From positions 1 to 64,000 of the forward strand of contig NZ_MECL01000124.1 in NCBI RefSeq assembly GCF_014596445.1: DNA of 64,000 nucleotides. The letters are read 5' to 3'. The stretch is from Streptomyces sp. CBMA29. Its GTDB lineage: Bacteria > Actinomycetota > Actinomycetes > Streptomycetales > Streptomycetaceae. The notes below the pieces were generated by a model. It was not told where the DNA came from. It made no database searches and saw only the letters and a program-made list of their open reading frames with translations. A program made the translations under genes and the position numbers. This document shows positions 57,968 to 64,000 of this stretch, one piece after another. Each line of letters begins with the position of its first letter. Within the stretch, counting starts at the first letter, position 1.

Positions 57968-58834
57968 ATGAGCGCAGGGCAGCCGGGAGGCGGGTCCATC
58001 GTGCGACGAATGCTGCTCGGAGCGCAGCTGCGGCGGCTGCGTGAGTCCAAGGGCATCACCCGCGAGCTGGCGGGCTACTCGATCCGGGCCTCCGAATCGA
58101 AAATCAGCCGCATGGAGCTGGGAAGAGTCAGTTTCAAGGAGCGCGACGTCGCCGATCTGCTGACCCTCTACGAGGTCACCGACGACGCCGAGCGGGCGGC
58201 CATGCTGGGCCTGGTCCGCGAGGCCAACGCGGCCGGCTGGTGGCACGGTTACGGCGAGGTCATGCCGACGTGGTTCCAGACGTACGTGGGCCTGGAGGAG
58301 TCGGCCGCACTGATCCGCACCTTCGAAGTGCAGTTCGTGCACGGCCTGTTGCAGACCGAGGACTACATAAGGTCGGTGATCCGGCTTGGTCACCCCGAAG
58401 CAGCCGTGCCCTGGGTGGAAAGACGAGTCGGTCTACGCCTGGAGCGGCAAAAGCTTCTCGTCTCCGAGCAGGCGCCGCACTTCGTCGCCGTCATGGACGA
58501 GGGCGCGCTGCGCCGTCCGTTCGGCGGCCGACAGGTGATGATCGACCAGGTGCGGCACGTCCTCGAAGCCGCCGAGCGGCCCAATGTCGACGTCCGCATC
58601 CTGCCGTTCGCCACGGGCGGGCACGCGGCGGGCGGCGGCGCCTTCACGCTGCTGAGCTTCCCGGAGTCCGACCTGCCGGACCTGGTCTACCTGGAGCAGC
58701 TCACCGGGGCGCTCTACATCGACAAGCCCGACGAAGTGGTCGAGTACCAGAAGGCGATGAACGCGCTGAGTGATGTCGCGCTGACGCCCACCGCGTCCCT
58801 GGACTGGCTGAACTCCTTCCAGCGCGAACTGTGA
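57968..58834 (+). CDS. XRE family regulator with DUF5753 domain
   Basis: The 288-residue protein has an N-terminal HTH (about 12-72; LGAQLRRLRESKGITRELAG and RASESKISRMELGR). DUF5753 (about 85-280) contains TFEVQFVHGLLQTEDYIRSV, VAVMDEGALRRPFGGRQ and VDVRILPFATGGHAAGGG. It is complete and of normal size. Related streptomycete proteins affect sporulation and antibiotic production through DUF397 partners. Its likely operator is TGCACGTGCA. Confidence 0.93.
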   Translation: MSAGQPGGGSIVRRMLLGAQLRRLRESKGITRELAGYSIRASESKISRMELGRVSFKERDVADLLTLYEVTDDAERAAMLGLVREANAAGWWHGYGEVMPTWFQTYVGLEESAALIRTFEVQFVHGLLQTEDYIRSVIRLGHPEAAVPWVERRVGLRLERQKLLVSEQAPHFVAVMDEGALRRPFGGRQVMIDQVRHVLEAAERPNVDVRILPFATGGHAAGGGAFTLLSFPESDLPDLVYLEQLTGALYIDKPDEVVEYQKAMNALSDVALTPTASLDWLNSFQREL

Positions 58835-58846
58835 GCCGTGCGCTCG

Positions 58847-58882
58847 GGGCCGACCTTCACCGGTGACGGTGGGGGTCGGCCC
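58847..58882 (+). terminator. Hairpin terminator after the XRE gene
   Basis: GGGCCGACC (58847-58855) pairs with GGTCGGCCC (58874-58882); the loop itself can pair through CACCGGTGACGGTG. TTCG follows. It lies 13 bp after the stop. Confidence 0.65.
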
Positions 58883-59101
58883 TTCGCGTGCGAACAGTGG
58901 CGGACGCGGAGCTTCCGCTCCCGATTCCGTCACCCTCCCCGCATTGACGATTACGCAAATGCGCACCGCGTACAGTGTCTCGCCGGGCAATTCGCCCGAG
59001 GTGGAACCGGTGTGACGCGCGTCATACGAGCGGGATGGTTCAAGTGGTAAACGTTGGGGCTTCGTCGTGTGCGTGCGAGCCACCGGACTGAAGGTGTGGG
59101 A

Positions 59102-60565
59102 ATGGGCGTTCGTGGGCGCAAGCGAGAACCCAAGCGCAATCGAAAGCGCTGGATCATCTCGATAGCCGTCGCCTTCGTGGTGCTGCTCGCCGGTGGCGCC
59201 GGCGCGATCTACCTGAAGCTCAACGGCAACATCTCGACGTTCGACTCGGCGGGGCTGAGCAAGAACCGGCCCAAGGCCGCGCCCGCCGACGCCAACGGCC
59301 ACACCGCCGTCAACGTCCTGCTGATCGGCTCCGACACCCGCTCCGGCGCGAACGGCAAGCTCGGCGGCTCCGCCGCCGGCGACATCGGCCGCTCGGACAC
59401 CACGATCCTGCTGCACGTCTACCCCGACCACAAACACGCGGTGGGCATCTCCGTACCGCGTGACTCGATGGTCGACATACCTCCGTGCCTGCTGCCCAAC
59501 GGCAAGTGGTCGCCGGACCAGCCCAGGGCGCAGTTCAACTCGGCGTTCTCGATGGGCGACACGGCCAAGGGCAATCCGGCGTGTACGCAGAACACCATCG
59601 AGAAGCTGTCCGGGCTGCGCGTGGACCACACCATGGTGGTCGACTTCGAGGGCTTCGCGTCCATGACCTCCGCCGTGCACGGCGTCGAGGTCTGTGTGCC
59701 GAACAAGATCTACCAGGGGGACATGAACCCCAACCGCGGCAGCAAGGGCAAGGTCGTCCTCGACGCGGGCATGCAGAATCTCCAGGGACAGCAGGCGCTG
59801 GACTACGTCCGCGTACGGCACGGGGTCGGCGACAACTCCGACGTCGGCCGCATGCTGCGGCAGCAGGCGTTCCTGTCCGCCCTGATCGCCAAGATCAAGG
59901 GGCAGGGCATGAACCCGACGACGCTGCTGCCGCTGGCCGACGCCGCCACCAAGTCGCTCACCGTGGACCCGGGGCTCGGCAGCGCCACCAAGCTGATGTC
60001 CTTCGGGCTGTCGCTGAAGAACATCGACCTCAAGAACATCCAGTTCATCACCGCGCCGTGGAAGTACGACGGGCCGCGCATCGACCTCGTCCACCCCGAC
60101 GTGGACGACCTCTTCGCGGAGCTGCGGGCCAACCGCACGCTGGAAGGCGTCGACGCCTCGGGCAAGCCGAAGTCGACGGCCTCCCCGACGCCCGCCGCCA
60201 CGGTCGACGGCACCGGCGTCCCGGTCGGCGTCTTCAACGGCACCTCCGTGGACGGGCTCGGCGGCAAGGCCGCCGACAAGCTCAAGGGCTCCGGTTACAC
60301 CGTCACCGGGACCTCGACCGCCAAGTCCCAGGACCACGCCACCACGCGTATCGAGTACGGGCCCGCCGACAAGGCGCACGCCGCCGAGCTCGCCAAGCTC
60401 TTTCCCGGGGCGGAGCTCGCTCCGCTCGACATCACCGGTGTCAATCTCGTCGTCGGCCAGGATTTCGCCTCGGCGGCGGGCAAGCCGAAGCCGTTGCCCA
60501 CCAATCTCACGCAGCAGGCTCGCGCCGCGGACAGCGATCCCTGCCAGAAGCTCTCCTACGGCTGA
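59102..60565 (+). CDS. LytR-CpsA-Psr (LCP) family cell-wall ligase
   Basis: The ATG at 59102 gives 487 residues, with AAGG and GTGGG just upstream. A basic cytoplasmic start (KREPKRNRKR) precedes one membrane helix (IISIAVAFVVLLAGGAGAIY). The LCP domain (about 75-310) has the Arg/Asp residues that bind pyrophosphate lipid: IGSDTRSG, GRSDTTILLHV, VPRDSMVDIP and DYVRVRHGVGDNSDVGRM. A LytR_C domain follows (about 375-470, VGVFNGTSVDGLGGKAADKL). LCP enzymes attach teichoic-type polymers or glycans to peptidoglycan outside the membrane. Confidence 0.93.
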   Translation: MGVRGRKREPKRNRKRWIISIAVAFVVLLAGGAGAIYLKLNGNISTFDSAGLSKNRPKAAPADANGHTAVNVLLIGSDTRSGANGKLGGSAAGDIGRSDTTILLHVYPDHKHAVGISVPRDSMVDIPPCLLPNGKWSPDQPRAQFNSAFSMGDTAKGNPACTQNTIEKLSGLRVDHTMVVDFEGFASMTSAVHGVEVCVPNKIYQGDMNPNRGSKGKVVLDAGMQNLQGQQALDYVRVRHGVGDNSDVGRMLRQQAFLSALIAKIKGQGMNPTTLLPLADAATKSLTVDPGLGSATKLMSFGLSLKNIDLKNIQFITAPWKYDGPRIDLVHPDVDDLFAELRANRTLEGVDASGKPKSTASPTPAATVDGTGVPVGVFNGTSVDGLGGKAADKLKGSGYTVTGTSTAKSQDHATTRIEYGPADKAHAAELAKLFPGAELAPLDITGVNLVVGQDFASAAGKPKPLPTNLTQQARAADSDPCQKLSYG

Positions 60566-60665
60566 CGCCCCCGGGGCGCTTCTTCTGCCCAGGGGGGCAG
60601 GCCGATCTTTCAGGGGCGCGGCCCCTGGCGGTTCCCTTGCGCTGGGGGGCAGGCCGATCTTTTTA

Positions 60666-60794
60666 GGGGCGCGGGGAACTGCGCGCTCAGCCAGCGCGGC
60701 GGCGCGGGCGAAAAACCGGCCCCAGTGGGGCAGATGCTGTGTGTTTTCGGGCTGACAGCCCGGTGGGGGCGGGCCGCGCAGTTCCCCGCGCCCC
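60666..60794. repeat. Dispersed inverted repeat, copy E (subfamily 1), likely two-way terminator
   Basis: Perfect 20-bp arms GGGGCGCGGGGAACTGCGCG (60666-60685) and its complement (60775-60794) are framed by CTTTTTA on the left and TAAAAAC on the right. This gives a T-run after the hairpin on both strands. It lies between the convergent LCP and PPOX genes. The interior matches copy A. A smaller satellite (AGGGGCGCGGCCCCTG) lies on each side. Confidence 0.88.
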
Positions 60795-60871
60795 TAAAAA
60801 CCGGCCAGCCGCCCCGGGCGGAGGAACCGCCAGGGGCCGCGCCCCTGAAAAGATCGGGCGCCCCCCCGGGG

Positions 60872-61312
60872 CTAGTCGGCTACGGCGGCTTGGGCCGTCA
60901 CACGGTTGATGCGGCCGCGTACGAGATATTCGCCGGGAACGGCGTTGCGGGCGCCGAATTCGGCCCCCCGGGCGGAGCCCATGTAGCGGGAACCGATCTT
61001 GGTGGACCAGAGGAGCAGAGCGGCGGGGTCCTCGACGAGCTCGGCGGTGCACTCGAAGAGGACGAAGGAGTAGGGCGGCTCCTGGTCGTCCACGCAGAGC
61101 GCGAAGCGGGCGTCGCGGCGCAGGGCCCTGCCCTTGAGGGAGTCGCTGCCGGTGTTGAAGACGACGCGGATGTCGGAGGGGTCGGTGTCGTCGAGCAGGA
61201 ACCAGACGGGCGTGACGTGGGGACCGCCGTCCTTGCGCTGGACGGCGAGCTTCCCGGTGCGGGTGCCGGTGGAGGCGAAGGCGCGCCATTCGGCCTCGGT
61301 CATGTGCTGCAT
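60872..61312 (-). CDS. PPOX-class (F420/FMN-dependent) oxidoreductase
   Basis: The 146-residue split-barrel protein shows TGTRTGKLAVQRKDGGPHVT, PVWFLLDDTDPSDIRVVFNT, GRALRRDARFALCVDDQEPP and a C-terminal half that ends EYLVRGRINRVTAQA. This is the pyridoxamine-phosphate-oxidase-like group; in actinobacteria most such short proteins bind F420. The specific substrate is unknown. The start at 61312 or the Met three codons later (61303) are both possible. Confidence 0.88.
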   Translation of the reverse strand: MQHMTEAEWRAFASTGTRTGKLAVQRKDGGPHVTPVWFLLDDTDPSDIRVVFNTGSDSLKGRALRRDARFALCVDDQEPPYSFVLFECTAELVEDPAALLLWSTKIGSRYMGSARGAEFGARNAVPGEYLVRGRINRVTAQAAVAD

Positions 61313-61344
61313 GGGGTCAGGTTAGGGCCGGGCGGGGCCGGAGG

Positions 61345-61581
61345 TCAGGCCGCCCCGCCGTGGGTGTGGGCGGCGGCGCCGCGTACCTCCAGGCCGTCGA
61401 GGAGTTCGGCGGTGGCCGCGGCGACGGCGGCCACGGCGGCGTCGAAGACCTCACGGTTGTGCGCGGCGGGCGCGCGGAAACCGGAGATCTTGCGGACGTA
61501 CTGGAGCGCCGCCGCTGTGATGTCGTCCTCGTCCGGATCGGGCGTCATCGGCGGTCGGAGGGTCTTGATGCTTCTGCACAT
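61345..61581 (-). CDS. DUF2277 family protein
   Basis: The 78-residue protein starts MCRSIKTLRPPMTPDPDEDD and has ITAAALQYVRKISGFRAPAA, the full DUF2277 pattern, followed by an Ala-rich tail ending HTHGG. The N-terminal Met-Cys-Arg is conserved in the family. The function is unknown. It is co-directional with the PPOX gene, 32 bp away, and may be in one transcript. Confidence 0.88.
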   Translation of the reverse strand: MCRSIKTLRPPMTPDPDEDDITAAALQYVRKISGFRAPAAHNREVFDAAVAAVAAATAELLDGLEVRGAAAHTHGGAA

Positions 61582-61679
61582 GTCTCCAGTGTCGCGCGGG
61601 GGTACGACATCGCGACCCGAACTCGGTCACGGCGGCCCCTTGGCGTGCGGCCGTCGCAGTGCTTCAATGCTCTCCATTG

Positions 61680-61698
61680 GTTAGGAACCTTTCCTAAC
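61680..61698 (+). promoter_or_regulatory. Palindromic operator of the chitosanase gene
   Basis: GTTAGGAA-CCT-TTCCTAAC is a perfect 8-bp inverted repeat 57 bp before the chitosanase start. Family GH46 chitosanase genes of streptomycetes carry a TTAGGAA/TTCCTAA-type palindrome bound by the ROK repressor CsnR, as I recall. No csnR gene is in the window. Confidence 0.8.
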
Positions 61699-61755
61699 TG
61701 CACAGCAGGCCCCCGCAGTTGGCCGTTCCTCCGACGGCCGGAAACGGAGACGCAC

Positions 61756-62658
61756 GTGCACCGATCCCCCCACTCGCACCGCTCGAACCGGCGCCCCAGC
61801 CGCCGGATAGCCATGATCGCCGCCGTCGGCGTACTGGCGGGCGGCGGCGCCTCGCTGGCCCTGGCCACGGCGGGCAACGCGGCCAGCGCGCCCGGCGCGC
61901 ACACCGCCGCCGTCGCCGCCGTCGCGCCCAAGGCGGCGGCAGCCGGTCTCGCCGACCCGCACAAGAAGGAAATCGCGATGGAGCTGGTCTCCAGCGCGGA
62001 GAACTCCTCGCTGGACTGGAAGGCCCAGTACAAGTACATCGAGGACATCGGCGACGGCCGCGGCTACACCGCGGGCATCATCGGCTTCTGTTCCGGCACC
62101 GGCGACATGCTGGACCTGGTCAAGCACTACAACGACCTCAAGCCCGGCAACGTCCTGGCCAAGTACCTCCCCGCGCTGGAGAGCGTCAACGGCTCCGACT
62201 CGCACTCCGGCCTCGGCTCGGCCTTCGTGAGCGCGTGGAAGACCGCCGCCAAGGACACCGTCTTCCAGACCGCGCAGAACGACGAGCGCGACCGGGTCTA
62301 CTTCAACCCCTCGGTCAACCAGGCCAAGACGGACGGCCTGGGCACCCTCGGCCAGTTCATCTACTACGACGCCATCGTGATGCACGGCCCCGGCGACGAC
62401 TCCGTCAGCTTCGGCGGCATCCGCAAGACCGCCATGAAGAAGGCCAAGACCCCGGCCCAGGGCGGCAACGAGACCACGTACCTCAACGCCTTCCTCGACG
62501 CCCGCAAGGCCGCGATGAAGACGGAGGACGCCCACGACGACACCAGCCGCGTGGACACCGAGCAGCGCGTCTTCCTGAACGCGGGAAACCTCAACCTGGA
62601 CCCGCCGCTGAAGTGGAAGACGTACGGCGACTCGTACCAGATCCTGACGCTTCCGTAG
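61756..62658 (+). CDS. csn: Chitosanase, glycoside hydrolase family 46
   Basis: The GTG at 61756 has ACGGAGA five bases upstream and gives 300 residues. A long signal peptide has basic HRSNRRPSRR (a twin-Arg-containing n-region, so Tat export is possible), a hydrophobic IAMIAAVGVLAGGGASLAL and an Ala-rich cleavage region. The catalytic residues of GH46 are visible: Glu in VSSAENSSLDWKAQY and Asp in EDIGDGRGYTAGIIGF. It hydrolyses chitosan outside the cell with inversion. Control is likely through the palindrome at 61680-61698. Confidence 0.94.
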   Translation: MHRSPHSHRSNRRPSRRIAMIAAVGVLAGGGASLALATAGNAASAPGAHTAAVAAVAPKAAAAGLADPHKKEIAMELVSSAENSSLDWKAQYKYIEDIGDGRGYTAGIIGFCSGTGDMLDLVKHYNDLKPGNVLAKYLPALESVNGSDSHSGLGSAFVSAWKTAAKDTVFQTAQNDERDRVYFNPSVNQAKTDGLGTLGQFIYYDAIVMHGPGDDSVSFGGIRKTAMKKAKTPAQGGNETTYLNAFLDARKAAMKTEDAHDDTSRVDTEQRVFLNAGNLNLDPPLKWKTYGDSYQILTLP

Positions 62659-62676
62659 CCCCCGACCCGTTCCGCC

Positions 62677-62710
62677 CCCGGCCCGCCGACCCCTGTGTCG
62701 GCGGGCCGGG
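62677..62710 (+). terminator. Strong hairpin terminator after csn
   Basis: CCCGGCCCGCCGAC (62677-62690) pairs perfectly with GTCGGCGGGCCGGG (62697-62710) around the loop CCCTGT. It is 18 bp after the csn stop and 54 bp before the RbsD/FucU start. Confidence 0.88.
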
Positions 62711-62763
62711 TACGCTCCCGGGGTCGGATGCAGAGATCGGATGTATCGAAGGAGCCGCTGCCC

Positions 62764-63207
62764 ATGCTGCGCTACGGACTGACCCACCCCGCGATCCTCG
62801 CCGCGCTCGCCGCCGCGGGCCACGGCTCCCGCGTCCTGATCAGTGACGGCCACTATCCGCACACCACGGGCGCCAATCCGGCCGCCGAGCGCGTCTACCT
62901 CAACCTCAGCCCCGACCGGCTGCTGGTCACCGAGGTGCTGGACGCCCTGGTCGACGCGATCCCGATCGAGGCGGCGGCCGTCATGACCCCGCCGCGTGAG
63001 TTTGACGACACTACCGACGTTTCCGCGCCGGAGATCTTCGCGGAGTTCCGTACCGCCCTCCCCGGCCTCACCCTCGACGGCCTGGACCGCTTCGCCTTCT
63101 ACGACGCCGCCCGCGGCCCCGACACCGCCCTCGTGGTGGCCACCGGCGACAGGCGTACGTACGCCAATCTGCTGCTCACGATCGGGGTACGGTCAGAGGA
63201 CCGCTGA
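62764..63207 (+). CDS. RbsD/FucU family sugar mutarotase
   Basis: The ATG at 62764 has GAAGGAG nine bases upstream and gives 147 residues; the open frame reaches back into the csn terminator and is rejected. The catalytic His is in AAAGHGSRVLISDGHYP, and the C-terminal Tyr/Asn pair in RRTYANLLLTIGV is typical. The family interconverts pyranose and furanose or alpha and beta anomers (ribose, fucose). It overlaps the convergent TetR gene by 32 bp. The sugar is unknown. Confidence 0.88.
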   Translation: MLRYGLTHPAILAALAAAGHGSRVLISDGHYPHTTGANPAAERVYLNLSPDRLLVTEVLDALVDAIPIEAAAVMTPPREFDDTTDVSAPEIFAEFRTALPGLTLDGLDRFAFYDAARGPDTALVVATGDRRTYANLLLTIGVRSEDR

Positions 63208-63832
63208 GCCGCGCGAGGGTCGGCAGCGCGCGGGCCAGAGCGCGGGCGGTGCGCGCGGCGCGGGACTCCGCGCGGGCGACGGCGTCCGGCGCCGGGCCGA
63301 GCAGGCCCTCCGCGAGGAAGAGGACCAGGCCGTGGGCGGCGGAGGAGACGTCCAGTATCAACTCCACCGCGTGGTCGCCGGAGGTGAGGCGGCGGGCCGT
63401 CGGGAGCACGGCGGTCAGCACCTGGTCGCCCGCCGAAGCCAGGCTCGGATAGCGGGACTTGTCGAGTCCGGCGCTGAACGTGATGTCGAACAGGGCCCGT
63501 TCCTCCACCGCGAAGCGGACGTACGCGGCGGCGAAGTCCGCCAACTGCTCCACCGGGTCAGCGGATTGACGGACGGCGGCCGAGAACCGGCGGTGCTGCT
63601 CGCGGTACCCGCGCTCGGCCAGCGCCGCCAACAGCGCGTCCCGGTCGGCGAAGTGCTTGTACGGCGCCGCCGCGCTGACCCCCGCCCGCCGACTGGCCTC
63701 CGCGAGGGTGAAGCCGTGCGGCCCGCGCTCGGCGACGAGGCCGAGGGCGGCCCGCTCCAGGGCGTTGCGGAGGTCGCCGTGGTGCTGTCCACTGCGGCGG
63801 GCCGGTGCGGTGCGCTTGACGGGAGGCGTCAT
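63176..63832 (-). CDS. TetR family regulator with WHG-type C-terminal domain
   Basis: The 218-residue protein has a TetR HTH (about 18-65; GFTLAEASRRAGVSAAAPYK, HFADRDALLAALAERGYRE). The C-terminal part fits the WHG (TetR_C_13-like) group: FAAAYVRFAVEERALFDITF and LVLFLAEGLLGPAPD. It likely represses a nearby or divergent gene; the GNAT fragment lies upstream on the same strand. The ligand is unknown. Its 3' end overlaps the RbsD/FucU gene on the other strand. Confidence 0.9.
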   Translation of the reverse strand: MTPPVKRTAPARRSGQHHGDLRNALERAALGLVAERGPHGFTLAEASRRAGVSAAAPYKHFADRDALLAALAERGYREQHRRFSAAVRQSADPVEQLADFAAAYVRFAVEERALFDITFSAGLDKSRYPSLASAGDQVLTAVLPTARRLTSGDHAVELILDVSSAAHGLVLFLAEGLLGPAPDAVARAESRAARTARALARALPTLARLSGPLTVPRS

Positions 63833-63877
63833 ATCCGCAGGTTAACACCCGTCACCACGCGGTGAACTGCCGTCACC

Positions 63878-64000
63878 TCAGGCGTTCGTGACCGGCGAGG
63901 GGCGCACCATGAACACGTCCACCGGGTCCTGCGCCTCCAGGACGAACCCCCACCGCTCGTAGAGCCGCCGGGCAGCGCTGCCCTGGAGGACGTTCAGCCG
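63878..64000 (-). CDS. C-terminal part of a GNAT acetyltransferase (truncated by window end)
   Basis: The 40 visible residues read LNVLQGSAARRLYERWGFVL and end VFMVRPSPVTNA. The ARRLYERWGFV segment is the usual GNAT motif B end. The gene runs off the right edge of the window, so start and substrate cannot be given. It lies 45 bp upstream of the tetR gene on the same strand. Confidence 0.75.
   Translation of the reverse strand, partial: RLNVLQGSAARRLYERWGFVLEAQDPVDVFMVRPSPVTNA

Noticed and set aside
59030-59052. GGTTCAAGTGGT, resembling a tRNA T-arm
   Set aside because: No matching acceptor, D or anticodon stems are found around it; it is just upstream DNA of the LCP gene.
62695-62763. Upstream start for the RbsD/FucU protein
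   Set aside because: The extension would run through the csn terminator hairpin, while the ATG at 62764 has a good ribosome binding site.

Overview
The window is high-GC actinobacterial DNA and almost certainly comes from a Streptomyces chromosome. Codon third positions are strongly G/C, and GTG starts and 4-bp GTGA gene overlaps are frequent. Streptomyces-typical families are abundant: XRE/DUF5753 plus DUF397 plus HATPase trios, a SpoIIE phosphatase, mycothiol enzymes, the proteasome activator Bpa, PASTA-type kinases and a GH46 chitosanase. From memory, the gene order (bkd, acyl-CoA dehydrogenase, M18 peptidase, SpoIIE phosphatase, aspS, metG) resembles the S. coelicolor region around SCO3792-SCO3830; I could not check this.

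Layout. 1-5.6 kb: the end of a membrane-anchored protein, a PadR repressor with a probably leaderless autoregulated promoter, an ABC ATPase/FtsX permease pair, and Bpa. 5.7-9.3 kb: two divergent membrane Ser/Thr kinases. 9.5-15.4 kb: an APH-fold kinase, an orphan NarL-type response regulator, then the bkdABC operon for a branched-chain 2-oxoacid dehydrogenase, closed by a strong terminator. 15.6-17.6 kb: a 1961-bp cassette bounded by an 86-bp direct repeat that carries an AAA ATPase and a TOPRIM/DUF4276-like gene, which looks like a two-gene defence module. 17.6-21 kb: a ComB-like enzyme and an XRE/DUF397/ATPase trio, then a small HTH plus Clp_N pair with palindromic operators. 21.5-27.5 kb: an MHYT sensor, a DUF6630 protein, a methyltransferase remnant, a Fic AMP-transferase, a methyltransferase, and a GntR/MFS pair. 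27.7-40.8 kb: mostly core genes (mycothiol-dependent enzyme, nitrilase, LURP-one protein, NHL/thioredoxin protein, secreted FG-GAP protein, M18 peptidase, acyl-CoA dehydrogenase, SseB, pirin).

40.8-47.1 kb is a second accessory island. It holds a DUF6879 pair, an XRE regulator that has lost its HTH, a 45-residue peptide gene and a tightly coupled trio of JmjC/cupin oxygenase, aldo-keto reductase and APH-fold kinase. It ends with another XRE/DUF397/ATPase trio. I read peptide-cupin-AKR-kinase as a candidate undescribed peptide-modification (RiPP-like) operon.

47.1-64 kb: membrane acyltransferase, SpoIIE phosphatase, aspS, a SigE-type sigma factor with a membrane protein and an L,D-transpeptidase lipoprotein, metG, a third DUF397/ATPase/XRE set with shared TGCACGTGCA sites, an LCP cell-wall ligase, a PPOX protein, DUF2277, a chitosanase with a palindromic operator, RbsD/FucU, a TetR regulator and a truncated GNAT gene.

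Five intergenic copies of a long inverted repeat (arms GGGGCGCGGGGAACTGCGCG and its complement) punctuate the window, mostly at gene ends. They form two subfamilies, and two copies carry a smaller nested hairpin insertion. No rRNA, tRNA, CRISPR array or integrase was seen.
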